From contig NZ_JAIOAO010000001.1 of assembly GCF_021190955.1 (NCBI RefSeq), forward strand, positions 1,178,001-1,242,000: a DNA stretch of 64,000 nt. Reading direction: 5' to 3'. This stretch comes from Parachryseolinea silvisoli (GTDB lineage: Bacteria > Bacteroidota > Bacteroidia > Cytophagales > Cyclobacteriaceae). The notes beneath the pieces were generated by a model that ran no database searches, was not told the origin of the DNA, and was given only the letters and a program-made list of their open reading frames with translations. Positions 1-8,797 of the stretch are shown here, piece after piece. Every line of letters starts with the position of its first letter. The first letter of the stretch is position 1. The translations under genes were made by a program, and so were the position numbers.

Positions 1-216
1 AGCATCCCACCCATTCAAACGGGTGTCGGGACTGAGCTGAACCATGCCGTACGGCACCGTCGCCCCCGGGAACGTATGGCCGTGGCCACCCGTACCGATA
101 AAGGGGTCTACCAAATCGACTTTGTGAGAAGCAGGACCGCGTGACTCCCGCGGTGGTTGTGCGTGTGCACCGCTCGCTACTATAATAAGGAGCCCTAAAA
201 CCGAAAACATCTTCAT
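1..216 (-). CDS. GH92 alpha-mannosidase, N-terminal fragment cut by window edge
   Basis: Only the first 72 codons lie inside the window and the frame stays open to base 1. The translation starts with a hydrophobic signal peptide (MKMFSVLGLLIIVASG, then AHAQ), giving export to the periplasm or outer membrane. It is followed by VDPFIGTGGHGHTFPGA and VPYGMVQLSPDT, the typical first block of glycoside hydrolase family 92. GH92 enzymes are calcium-dependent exo-alpha-mannosidases acting on N-glycans and mannans. The ATG at 216-214 precedes the signal peptide directly. The gene lies next to a GH2 and a GH3 gene on the same strand, which fits a mannose-containing substrate for the locus. The catalytic part is outside the window, so linkage specificity cannot be judged. 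Confidence 0.88.
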   Translation of the reverse strand, partial: MKMFSVLGLLIIVASGAHAQPPRESRGPASHKVDLVDPFIGTGGHGHTFPGATVPYGMVQLSPDTRLNGWDA

Positions 217-358
217 AGGCTGGTTGCAAATAAGCAATGCCTCGAAAATATCTGCGTACGCTTAAAAATGGATTAATATCTACTTAAACAAGCAGTGCAA
301 ACGTTTTTTAATTCTAATTATGACGTTTTTTGAGTAAATTGTCCCTATTGTAAATCTT

Positions 359-2968
359 ATGTGTGGGAGAAACTTAGTTGCGACACGGGCATCCGTACGA
401 ATTCTGATCATTGGCGTGCTGACCTTGTTCATAGCCCTGCAAGGCTGGACACAAACCAACACGCCGACTCCGGATTATGGCCTGTCGTTCGCCTCACACG
501 AAGTCACCAAAGACCAACGCACCTCACTCTCCCTCACGCCGGAAGATCCCTTCACCATCAAAGAAGACTTCGAAATTCGTTTCGACCTTTCCTTCAAACG
601 CCTGATCGACGCCTACGGCTATGTGCTGCGCATCATCGCCAACGACTCCATTAATATAGACCTCGTGTCGAGCCCCGAACACGACGACTTCCACGACCTC
701 AACCTCATCATCAACAACAATCCACCTCAAATACACTACGACCACCAGGACATCGGCTTGCGTCCACTTCAATGGACACCCGTCACCATTAAGTTCGAAA
801 CGCGTACTAAAAAACTGATCGTGTCGTGGGCAGGCAAAACCCAAACACAGGAGCTCCCCTTCTCCAGTCTACGCACCTTCCGTTTCTTCTTTGGCGCCAA
901 CGACTTTGGCCGCTTTACTACATCCGACGTACCACCGATGATCATTCGTCACGTTGCCATCCAGCGTATCAACGACAAAACCATCCAATGGGACTTACGT
1001 CGCCATGGCATCGGCGAAGTCTACGACAACACCAACACCTACGTCGCCGTGGCCAAAAATCCAACGTGGCTCATTGACAAACATACTACCTGGGTACACG
1101 CCCAGCAGTTCGTCATCGCGCGCTACCCTTCCGTCGCCTTCAACAGCGCCACCGGCACGGTATACGCCACGGACAAAAACCATGTATATACCTACCACCT
1201 GTCCGACGGTAAGATGCACCACACCCGCATCCACCAGGGCAAGCCGGTCTACACCGATGCTAACCAGTTATTATACATCGACGAGACTCACGCCCTTGTC
1301 AACTACGATCTCTACACTAACGTCCTCTCCGCTTACGACTTTGAACACCAACGCTGGCAAAACAGCGACACGACCTACAACCTGCCCAACTACTGGCACA
1401 ACAATAAATTCTACAACCCTGTTGATCGTTCCGTCTATACCTTCGGCGGCTACGGCCACTTCAACTATAAAAACAAGTTCATGCGCTACGACTCCATGTC
1501 ACACGCATGGACCGAAGTAAAAACACAAGGCACCATTCCGCCCCGTTACCTGGGTGCCCTCGGTCGCATGCCATCAAAAGACAAAGCCCTGATCTTTGGC
1601 GGCTACGGCAGCGAAAGCGGCAAACAAGAGCTGTCTCCCCAAAGCTTTTATGACCTCTACACATTCGATCTGAAAACCCACGCCATCCGCAAGCTCTGGG
1701 AACAGAAGTCGGCCCCGGGCGAAGAAGACATTGTCTTTTCGAATTCCCTGGTGGTAAACGAAGAAGACAGCTGCTTCTACGTCCTCAGCTTCCCCAAAAA
1801 CAAATACGAAAACTATATCAAACTGCGGAAGTACTCGTTATCCAATCCCGAGTGGCAGGTACTAGCCGACTCGATTCCCTTCCAATTCCACGACGAACAC
1901 TCCTTCTGCGACCTGTTCCTCTCCAAGGCTACACGCCAGCTGGTCGCCGTGACGTCGCACAAAGAGATCGACCAGTATAAAATCAACCTCTACACCATCA
2001 ACTACCCGCCCCTCAGCACCACCGACGTATTCCAGGATACAACTCCAGGTATTACGCGCGCATCCTACTACAGCATTATTAGCTTTATACTCATCACCGG
2101 CACGCTCATCACGCTGGGCGTCATCATCTTCGCCCGCCGAAAAAAGAAAGACCTGGCCGTCGCACCCACGGCCAACGGCGCCGCTCCCCACACCGAAGCC
2201 GCCGCCATACTCCACGACATAACACGCCACGCCCACGAATCCGAAAAAAACGTCGCCGTCATTTACCTTTTCGGCGGCTTCCAGGTATTCGACAAACAGG
2301 GCCACGACATCACCGGAAAGTTCACGATGACCATCAAAGAACTGTTCGTGCTCATCCTGATCCACTCCGTAAAATTCGAGAAAGGCATCTCCACCACGAC
2401 ATTACAAGAGTATCTCTGGCCCGACAAAGGCGACATGAGTGCCCGCAACAACCGTAACGTAAACATTAAAAAGCTCCGCGGCTTGCTGGAAGAGATCGGC
2501 GACATCACCATCGAAAACAACCACTCCTACCTCCAGCTTGCCCTCGGCGAAAACGTCCTCTGCGACTACCACCTCGTATCGCGCATACTCTCAACCGAAG
2601 CCCCCCTCACGGCCACAACCGCCGAAACCCTACTACGCTTCGTAAAACGCGGCAACCTCCTCCCCAACATCCAAACCGACTGGCTCGACAGTTTCAAATC
2701 GGACATCTCCAACCGCGTCATCGACGTGCTCCTCGAGTACTCCCAAACCCTCGACGTCTCCAAAGACGACCGGGTATTATTAGAAATAGCCGACACCATC
2801 TTCAACTACGACAGCATCAACCAGGAAGCCCTGGTCATCAAATGCTCAGTGCTGAATAAAAAAGGAAAGTACTCCCTGGCCAAAACGTGGTACGACCACT
2901 TCGTCAAGGAGTACAAGAACCTCTATGCCGAAAGCTATCCTAAGACTTTCGATGAGGTAATTTCTTAA
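359..2968 (+). CDS. membrane-anchored Kelch/LamG-like sensor with C-terminal SARP-type winged-helix regulator
   Basis: An 869-residue protein. Residues 10-31 form a signal or anchor segment. Residues 60-210 look like a concanavalin-type (LamG-like) sandwich. Residues 345-445 contain Kelch-type blades with FGGYG motifs at about 363 and 413. A transmembrane helix spans about 570-592 and ends in ARRKKK. Residues 635-735 resemble an OmpR/SARP winged helix (YLFGGFQVFD, then EYLWPDK and NVNIKKLRGLLEE), and 755-865 resembles the helical BTAD-like partner domain. The architecture suggests a one-component regulator: a periplasmic beta-propeller senses a ligand and a cytoplasmic domain binds DNA. It is the only plus-strand gene beside the GH92, GH2 and GH3 genes, so it probably regulates the locus. 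No enzymatic kinase domain is present. Domain calls are by eye; the ligand is unknown. Confidence 0.8.
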   Translation: MCGRNLVATRASVRILIIGVLTLFIALQGWTQTNTPTPDYGLSFASHEVTKDQRTSLSLTPEDPFTIKEDFEIRFDLSFKRLIDAYGYVLRIIANDSINIDLVSSPEHDDFHDLNLIINNNPPQIHYDHQDIGLRPLQWTPVTIKFETRTKKLIVSWAGKTQTQELPFSSLRTFRFFFGANDFGRFTTSDVPPMIIRHVAIQRINDKTIQWDLRRHGIGEVYDNTNTYVAVAKNPTWLIDKHTTWVHAQQFVIARYPSVAFNSATGTVYATDKNHVYTYHLSDGKMHHTRIHQGKPVYTDANQLLYIDETHALVNYDLYTNVLSAYDFEHQRWQNSDTTYNLPNYWHNNKFYNPVDRSVYTFGGYGHFNYKNKFMRYDSMSHAWTEVKTQGTIPPRYLGALGRMPSKDKALIFGGYGSESGKQELSPQSFYDLYTFDLKTHAIRKLWEQKSAPGEEDIVFSNSLVVNEEDSCFYVLSFPKNKYENYIKLRKYSLSNPEWQVLADSIPFQFHDEHSFCDLFLSKATRQLVAVTSHKEIDQYKINLYTINYPPLSTTDVFQDTTPGITRASYYSIISFILITGTLITLGVIIFARRKKKDLAVAPTANGAAPHTEAAAILHDITRHAHESEKNVAVIYLFGGFQVFDKQGHDITGKFTMTIKELFVLILIHSVKFEKGISTTTLQEYLWPDKGDMSARNNRNVNIKKLRGLLEEIGDITIENNHSYLQLALGENVLCDYHLVSRILSTEAPLTATTAETLLRFVKRGNLLPNIQTDWLDSFKSDISNRVIDVLLEYSQTLDVSKDDRVLLEIADTIFNYDSINQEALVIKCSVLNKKGKYSLAKTWYDHFVKEYKNLYAESYPKTFDEVIS

Positions 2969-3000
2969 CGGCTATATAATCGGAAAGGAAAATGAACGTC

Positions 3001-3076
3001 TGGCGCAGGTGTTAGCACCAAGCGAAGCGTAGGTGCGCACCTGTGCCCAGTATGGTGGCAGTCTCCGACTGCCGTG
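3001..3076 (+). repeat. double-hairpin repeat module A
   Basis: The most diverged copy. It begins TGGCGCAGGTGTTAGC and ends with the hairpin GGCAGTC-TCC-GACTGCC plus GTG. The first hairpin uses GGTGCGCACC-like pairing in place of the AAGTCT/AGACTT arms. Confidence 0.65.
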
Positions 3077-3130
3077 GAAAATGTTGATAACGGACGTAAA
3101 GGTATAGTCACTAACGCCCGGGTTTACATT

Positions 3131-3200
3131 GCTGGCGCAAGTCTTAGCGCGAAGCGCGAGACTTGTGACCGCGACTGTCGGCAGTCTTCAGACTGCCGTG
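3131..3200 (+). repeat. double-hairpin repeat module B
   Basis: A well-preserved copy. GCTGGCGCAAGTCTTAGC is followed by a GCGC/GCGC inner stem, GAGACTTGTG, and the second hairpin GGCAGTC-TTC-AGACTGCC plus GTG. It is immediately followed by the palindrome at 3202-3220. Confidence 0.75.
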
Positions 3201-3201
3201 T

Positions 3202-3220
3202 GCCCCGACAAAGTCGGGGC
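3202..3220. repeat. small palindrome GCCCCGAC-aaa-GTCGGGGC
   Basis: Perfect 8-bp arms around a 3-base loop. A very similar palindrome (TCCCGAC-aa-GTCGGGA) lies at 40246-40261 inside the end of another gene, which suggests a second small repeat family. Confidence 0.65.
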
Positions 3221-3282
3221 TGCATTTACTGTTCCAACTACAAAAAGTAATCTGCAGTCATACTATCAACCATTGTATATGC

Positions 3283-3353
3283 CACGGCAGTCTGAAGACT
3301 GCCACTAGACAGGCATAAGTCTCCGCCCGAGACGGGCTAAGACTTGCGCCAGC
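3283..3353 (-). repeat. double-hairpin repeat module C
   Basis: An inverted copy relative to modules A and B. Read on minus it gives GCTGGCGCAAGTCTTAGCCC, an inner CCCGTC/GACGGG-type stem, GGAGACTTATGCC, then GGCAGTC-TTC-AGACTGCC and GTG. Inversion relative to A and B gives the array its symmetric form. Confidence 0.75.
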
Positions 3354-3373
3354 AAGCCGTATAGCCGTCCCAT

Positions 3374-6331
3374 TTATTTTCCAGCAACGGCACCATTATA
3401 CGGCTCCGCCACCACCTTAAACCCATCATTCCCCACCAGCGAAGCATCAAACTCCACTTCCACACTCCTGCTCTCCCCTGGCATCAACGTAAAATACCCA
3501 TCATTAATAAACGCCGGCAGCACCTGCTCGCCCGTCCGCGCATTCAACACCTGCACGCGCACAGCAAACGCTACACCCGCCTTACCGTTGATAACATGAG
3601 CCTTCACTACCTGCTTACCATTCACCTTCTCCGAACTGGAAACAACTTTCACTTCAGCAGGCTTCAGCGAATTCAACGCCGTAAAGTCCTTGCGCTTATT
3701 CCCGCGCCAGTAGAAGTTCTCCGACACAACCTTGCCCGCCTTATCTTTCAAGCGCAGCTTGATAAAGTGCACCGGCGTCAATCCGCTGTTCTTCGGTGCA
3801 CCACCATATACTTTCAAGTCATACAGCGAATACCCCCAACCGGAACCCCGCTCCACACCATACACCCGCACATAGCGCGCCTCCGCATCATCCGCAAAAG
3901 CCACATCTTGCACACCCTCCTTACCATAATTTACTATAGCGACATCTTTCCAGCTAGAAGCATCATCTGACACCTGAATCTTATACACCTTCGCATAGGC
4001 CGTCTCCCACTTCACCCGCACACCGCTGATCGGCTCTTTATTACCAAGGTCAACATATACCCACTCATGGTCCCGCGCCGCGCTCGCCCAGCGTGTATTC
4101 TCATCCCCATCGGTAATTGACTCACCGCGTCCGGTCTCCGTTGAAGAAGCCACCACCGGCCTGCCCTTTGCCAAATCACCCCGTTCACCGCCAAAAGGTA
4201 GTGCAAAGCAATACACAGCAGCATTTGACAAAGCATCGACCTTCTGTGATACGGTATACTTATCAACGACCTTACCATCCAGGTTATAAATCATCGCCTC
4301 AGCCGTCAACCCTTCCACGTCCTTCCGCGTAGTGTTCACCACCTTCACCGCATCACTCACCGGATTCCACTGAATGTGTATCGGCTCGCATGCACTCTTA
4401 ATGCCCCAGTAAGCGCCCGTGAGGTCATAATAATAATCATACGTCTGCCAGATAAACGTCGGCAAGCCTGCGTTGCTGGTCCACGTCATCAGGCCGGAGG
4501 CATCGTTCCAGATTCGATCCTGCCACCCTTCGTACATCGCCTTATTGGTCTCGATATTCACCAGCTGTGCCCGGCGGCAATACTCTTCTATATTCGACGG
4601 TTTCCCATAGCGCGTCTCGATACTGCGGTCGTAACCATCGGCGTCGGCGTTAAACGCCCAGTTGCCAAAGAAATGCTTCTCCCACATAGCGTTGCGTGGC
4701 CACCAATGCTCTTGGGGTATAAACCTCTTAAAGCTTTCCACATTTGTAAATACAGCGCTCCCCAGCTCAGTACGGAATCCCCAACCATCGTTGCCACCCA
4801 GGCCGGTAGGATTTTCTGTAAAATAATAACGTGGATCACGGTTCGCCCACGGGCCGCTACCCGACAGGTTGTCCGCATGCGAGTTTGCCTGGTAATACCG
4901 GTCACCGCCATCAAACGCCCGTACATCTTCCTCCAGCCACTTATTCAGCGGCGCCTCCGGCCAACCTTCATTGTCGGCACACCACACCGCAATAGAGGGA
5001 TGATTCCGAAACCGTACGATCTTCTCAATCGCATTCGCATTAAAGTTGCTGACGTCACGCGGCAAACTGGGATTGGAGTTCAACCAAAAGTCATCCCACA
5101 CCATAATGCCGTACTTGTCGCACGCTTCATAAAACTCTTCGTCGGTCGTCGACCCGATCCAGTTACGGATCATGTTAAAATTCATCTCCCGGTGCAGGCG
5201 CACCTTCGTGTCATACTCCTCGCCACGGCACCGCAGCATATACTCCGACATACTCCAGTTCCCCCCCTTCACAAACACACGGGTACCATTGATGGAAATA
5301 TGCAGTACCTGCCCGAGTGTATCATAGCTGTACTGCTTAATACCAAACTTCAAGCGTTTTGTATCCGAGATCTTATTATTCTCTGCTACGTTAAAATCGC
5401 ACGTATACAGATTCGGATCGCCATAACCGTTAGGCCACCACAGCTTGGGATTGTGCACGACCAGTTGGGAGAAGTGTCGCTTGTCGAGCTTTACCTGTGT
5501 CGTGCCATTGGCCCCTACGTTGATCTTTTCTTCAAAGACAATATTACCCGGATTGATCACCCCCTTCACGACAGCCGTACGCTGCATATCAGTGTTGTTC
5601 TTCACATCCAGTGTTACCGATAGGAACGCCGTAGCATTCGTCGGCAACTGCGTGCGGATCCAGGGATCCTGAATCGTCAGCGCACCCGAGGCGCTCAGAA
5701 ACACATCGTCGGTAATGCCTGCGTTCAAACCGGGTATATAGGGCATCCAGTCCCAGCCTCCGCTGGAAACATAGGTGGGCGACGCCGCATTCGCCATGGG
5801 GTGCCGCGGCGGCGACACCAACACCGCCAGGGTATTAGCACCGGAAGCCCGAACGATCCTGGTAATGTCATATTTACCGCGCTGCATAAAGCCATCCAGT
5901 ACACCCAGCTTCTCGCCGTTGAGATAAATCTCGCCCTGGCGGTTGATGCCTTCAAAATTCAACCACAGAATCTCGCCTTTCAACGATACCGGTACTGCGA
6001 ACTGCGTCACATACCAATACGGCTGATCGAACTTCGCTTTGTCTGCCTTCCAGATGTTGTCGGCATAGTTGGGATCTTTCTCCAGACCCGCGGCGACATA
6101 CGCCGTATACACGGTGCCCGGCACCACGGCCGTCACCCATCCATCGGCTTTAAAACTCTCAAAGAGTCCGCGAATATCCACTCCCACCTCGCGTTGCGAC
6201 TTCACCCGCCACACCTGTTGCGCCGAGCTCTTCAGATCCACTGTGGTATTTTGGCCAAACGCGATACCTGCCACGCCAACACACAAAACCCCAAGGAACA
6301 CGACCTTATAAAGAAACCGTTGTATATACAT
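3374..6331 (-). CDS. GH2 exo-beta-D-glucosaminidase-like glycoside hydrolase with inserted F5/8C domain
   Basis: A 985-residue exported GH2 enzyme. The ATG at 6331 is preferred over the upstream ATG at 6373 because MYIQRFLYKVVFLGVLC begins a clear signal peptide ending AFGQ. The sugar-binding sandwich comes first, then the immunoglobulin-like domain, then the TIM barrel with the acid/base Glu at about 455 (CADNEGWPE) and a probable nucleophile Glu at about 522 (FRTELGS). A discoidin-like F5/8C domain is inserted at about 716-850. The C-terminus (from HFIKLRLKDKAGK to FNDGYF-like LMPGESR) matches the terminal Ig domain of exo-glucosaminidases. These enzymes remove terminal glucosamine from chitosan-type chains, and related GH2 members cleave beta-mannosides, so substrate is uncertain. 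It follows the GH3 gene by 83 bp on the same strand, probably in one transcript. Confidence 0.87.
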   Translation of the reverse strand: MYIQRFLYKVVFLGVLCVGVAGIAFGQNTTVDLKSSAQQVWRVKSQREVGVDIRGLFESFKADGWVTAVVPGTVYTAYVAAGLEKDPNYADNIWKADKAKFDQPYWYVTQFAVPVSLKGEILWLNFEGINRQGEIYLNGEKLGVLDGFMQRGKYDITRIVRASGANTLAVLVSPPRHPMANAASPTYVSSGGWDWMPYIPGLNAGITDDVFLSASGALTIQDPWIRTQLPTNATAFLSVTLDVKNNTDMQRTAVVKGVINPGNIVFEEKINVGANGTTQVKLDKRHFSQLVVHNPKLWWPNGYGDPNLYTCDFNVAENNKISDTKRLKFGIKQYSYDTLGQVLHISINGTRVFVKGGNWSMSEYMLRCRGEEYDTKVRLHREMNFNMIRNWIGSTTDEEFYEACDKYGIMVWDDFWLNSNPSLPRDVSNFNANAIEKIVRFRNHPSIAVWCADNEGWPEAPLNKWLEEDVRAFDGGDRYYQANSHADNLSGSGPWANRDPRYYFTENPTGLGGNDGWGFRTELGSAVFTNVESFKRFIPQEHWWPRNAMWEKHFFGNWAFNADADGYDRSIETRYGKPSNIEEYCRRAQLVNIETNKAMYEGWQDRIWNDASGLMTWTSNAGLPTFIWQTYDYYYDLTGAYWGIKSACEPIHIQWNPVSDAVKVVNTTRKDVEGLTAEAMIYNLDGKVVDKYTVSQKVDALSNAAVYCFALPFGGERGDLAKGRPVVASSTETGRGESITDGDENTRWASAARDHEWVYVDLGNKEPISGVRVKWETAYAKVYKIQVSDDASSWKDVAIVNYGKEGVQDVAFADDAEARYVRVYGVERGSGWGYSLYDLKVYGGAPKNSGLTPVHFIKLRLKDKAGKVVSENFYWRGNKRKDFTALNSLKPAEVKVVSSSEKVNGKQVVKAHVINGKAGVAFAVRVQVLNARTGEQVLPAFINDGYFTLMPGESRSVEVEFDASLVGNDGFKVVAEPYNGAVAGK

Positions 6332-6414
6332 GTTTGTGATAAGATTAAAAAGAGGAGCGGCGCCAGATAACAATTACCCGAAAGCACCCGGCAGCCACTC
6401 CCGAAACACTACTT

Positions 6415-8688
6415 TTAATGAACTAGAATCGTTTTGTGAAAATGAATTTGGTCAGAGGCACTGCCGATCTGAATATCGAACTCACCCGGCTCCACTACGT
6501 AGCGCATACGGTCATTATACAGCCCCAGCTCAGACACCGGAACCTGCAGCGTAACCGTTACACGCTTACCGGCTTTGACCAATACTTTTTGAAAGGCTTT
6601 TAATTGTTGTACCGGTGTCGCCACCGAGCTGACCTTGTCGCGCACATACAACTGCACCACTTCCTTACCATCGCGCGTGCTGGTATTTTCCAACTCGACA
6701 TCGATCTTAATGGTGTCCGTCTGCGCCAGCAACGAGTCGCGCGATACACAACGTCGATAGGTAAAGTATGAATAGCTTAAACCATACCCAAAGTTCCATA
6801 GCGGCTCAGGCGTATCGAATATATAATGTCCGTGCGCCTCGTTCGGCGAACCCGGCTGATCGAACGGGCTCTCCCGATCTGTCACATAGTGATTATAGAA
6901 GCAAGGCGTATTCCCCGTGCTGCGCGGGAACGACACATTCAGCTTACCCGAGGGATTTACACGCCCTATCAAAATGTCGGCCATCGACCGTCCCTGCATC
7001 TCACCACCATACCACTGCGCCACCACCGCGTCTGCATTGTCTTTCACCCACGGCATGGCCAAAGGCTTACCCGAAATAACCACCACAACCATTGGCTTGC
7101 CCGTAGCCTTCACCGCCTTCAGCAGCTCCTCCTGTACACCGGGCAACTCCAACGAAGAAATATCAAAACCCTCACCCGCCGTCGAGTTCTTCGCACCACG
7201 CCCCAGGTATGTGCTGCGTGTACCAATGGCCACGATCACCAGATCACTGCCTTGCGCAGCCTTCACTGCATCGGGAATACGCGAGCGATCCTGGCTCCAC
7301 CAATCGCAGCCCTCTGCATGGCGCAACGCAGCTTTATTGCCCACTATGTCTTGCAGCCCTTTCAGCAACGTAACACCTTCTTTGGTATCAGGCCCCGTCC
7401 AAGAATAATCACCAAACACAGTCTGGTTACTATTTGGACCAAGCACGGCAATGGTTTTATACTTCGCCAGGTCCAACGGCAAGATATTATTGCTATTCTT
7501 CAACAGTACGGCGCTTTCGTCAGCCACCTCTTTCGACAGCGCCACCTTGTCGGCACTGCGCACGACCTTGGCCACCTTAGTCGAATCGCCATACGGCGCA
7601 TCAAACAAGCCGAGCGAAAACTTGGTCGTCAACACCCGGCGCACAGCCTGGTCGATATACCGCATTTCCAACTGGCCGCTTTGCACCAGCGCCTCCAGCT
7701 TAGTGTACGCACCATCAATGTTTAGGTCAACTCCCGCCGTCAGGGCAATTTTCGCCGCCTCTTCCTGCGTAGCCGCCTGGTGGTGGAACGTCTGCAACCT
7801 GTCTACCGAGCCCCAGTCGGAATATACGTAACCCTTAAAGCCCAGCTCTCCACGCAGAATGTCCGTCATATAATACGCCGACCCCGTCACCGCCAGGCCA
7901 TCGTAGGCGCTATAGCACGACATCACCGACCACGGCTGCGTGGCAGCAATTACGCGTTTGAACGGATACATATACAGGCTGCGCAGCTCGCGCTCGCCCC
8001 CACTCACGTTAGCACAATTCAACCCACCCGACGGCGAACCGTGGGCCAGGAAGTGCTTTGGCGTACAAGTAATATTGTGTTTCTGATAACCACGTATAAA
8101 CGCAGTGGCCATCTCGCCGATCAGGTACGGGTCTTCACCGTAAGTCTCTTCGATGCGCCCCCAGCGTAGCTCGCGCGCAATGTCAAGCACGGGCGACAAG
8201 ATCTGGTGAATACCAATCACCTTGGCCTCTTCCCCCGCTGCTTCCGTCATGCGGCGTACCAGTGCGGGATTAAACGTACTGCCCTGGGCCAGCGCCTGCG
8301 GGAAGATGGTACACTCGTTTTGCAGAATCCCCTCGATACCCTCCGCTGCTGTAATGATGGGAATACCCAGCCGGGTCTTCGTGGCCATATACTGCTGTAG
8401 CTTCTGATACATCTTCGCACAGTCAATGGCGCGCATACCCATCTCGTGGGTACAGCCCCAGCTCTCACCGTTGAAGATGCGGCCGATCTCGTCGGCGCGG
8501 CCACTGCCGCGGTTTTGCAGTTGCAGAATCTTTTCTTTCAGCGTCATCCGCTCCAGCAGGTCTTCTACCCGCACAGGTACTGGCGCCGTTTTATCTTTAT
8601 ACAACGGCTTGCCCGGATTGAGTTGGGCATGGCCGCAAAAGGTTAGTGTTGTAAAAATACAGGTCGCAGCAAAAAAAACAGTCTTCAT
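6415..8688 (-). CDS. GH3 beta-glycosidase (BglX-like)
   Basis: A 757-residue exported enzyme with a signal peptide ending at about residue 21 (CGHAQ). The N-terminal GH3 barrel carries the nucleophile Asp291 in YSDWGSVD and the substrate-binding KHFLAHG at about 211. The second alpha/beta domain begins near 390 (ESAVLLKN) and has a candidate acid/base Glu near 506 (AGEGFD). A fibronectin-III-like domain follows (VQLYVRD). Full length for BglX-type enzymes. Family members release terminal beta-linked glucose, xylose or N-acetylglucosamine in the periplasm; the exact sugar is not readable. It sits 109 bp after the last PUL1 lipoprotein gene, with an intrinsic terminator in the gap, so it may be expressed by read-through or from its own promoter. 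Confidence 0.93.
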   Translation of the reverse strand: MKTVFFAATCIFTTLTFCGHAQLNPGKPLYKDKTAPVPVRVEDLLERMTLKEKILQLQNRGSGRADEIGRIFNGESWGCTHEMGMRAIDCAKMYQKLQQYMATKTRLGIPIITAAEGIEGILQNECTIFPQALAQGSTFNPALVRRMTEAAGEEAKVIGIHQILSPVLDIARELRWGRIEETYGEDPYLIGEMATAFIRGYQKHNITCTPKHFLAHGSPSGGLNCANVSGGERELRSLYMYPFKRVIAATQPWSVMSCYSAYDGLAVTGSAYYMTDILRGELGFKGYVYSDWGSVDRLQTFHHQAATQEEAAKIALTAGVDLNIDGAYTKLEALVQSGQLEMRYIDQAVRRVLTTKFSLGLFDAPYGDSTKVAKVVRSADKVALSKEVADESAVLLKNSNNILPLDLAKYKTIAVLGPNSNQTVFGDYSWTGPDTKEGVTLLKGLQDIVGNKAALRHAEGCDWWSQDRSRIPDAVKAAQGSDLVIVAIGTRSTYLGRGAKNSTAGEGFDISSLELPGVQEELLKAVKATGKPMVVVVISGKPLAMPWVKDNADAVVAQWYGGEMQGRSMADILIGRVNPSGKLNVSFPRSTGNTPCFYNHYVTDRESPFDQPGSPNEAHGHYIFDTPEPLWNFGYGLSYSYFTYRRCVSRDSLLAQTDTIKIDVELENTSTRDGKEVVQLYVRDKVSSVATPVQQLKAFQKVLVKAGKRVTVTLQVPVSELGLYNDRMRYVVEPGEFDIQIGSASDQIHFHKTILVH

Positions 8689-8748
8689 TCCATTGGTTAA
8701 AAGTCGATGAGCAATTAATTAAAAGGGTATTGGGTTAATTGGAATGGC

Positions 8749-8778
8749 AAAAAACACCGGCGGCATACACCGCCGGTG
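8749..8778 (-). terminator. intrinsic terminator after the PUL1 SusCD-lipoprotein genes
   Basis: Perfect 9-bp arms CACCGGCGG (8755-8763) and CCGCCGGTG (8770-8778) with a six-base loop. On the minus strand the stem is followed by six T residues (8754-8749). It lies 20 bases after the stop of the DUF4998 gene and before the GH3 gene, so it can set lower expression of the hydrolases than of the transport genes. Confidence 0.85.
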
Positions 8779-8797
8779 CAGGAGTTATTGGTTTGGT

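Larger units (their letters stand above)
2968..3368. repeat. array of double-hairpin repeats with terminal inverted repeat, between convergent genes
   Basis: This 400-bp stretch separates two convergent genes and carries no credible gene. A perfect 9-bp inverted repeat (ACGGCTATA at 2968-2976, complement at 3360-3368) bounds it. Inside are three copies of a module of about 75 bases. Each has GGCGCAAGTCTTAGC (or a variant), a hairpin arm pair AAGTCT/AGACTT with an inner GC-rich stem, a spacer, and a second hairpin GGCAGTC-TNN-GACTGCC, often followed by GTG. Copies at 3001-3076 and 3131-3200 are on plus and the copy at 3283-3353 is on minus. A fourth copy is at 43839-43908. The layout resembles REP/BIME-type elements and may also act as a bidirectional terminator. 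Whether it is genome-wide cannot be seen here. Confidence 0.8.

Noticed and set aside
4376-5623. Long open frame (415 codons) on plus, opposite the GH2 gene
   Set aside because: It lies fully inside a convincing GH2 gene, has no domain or signal, and is a mirror of its codon bias.
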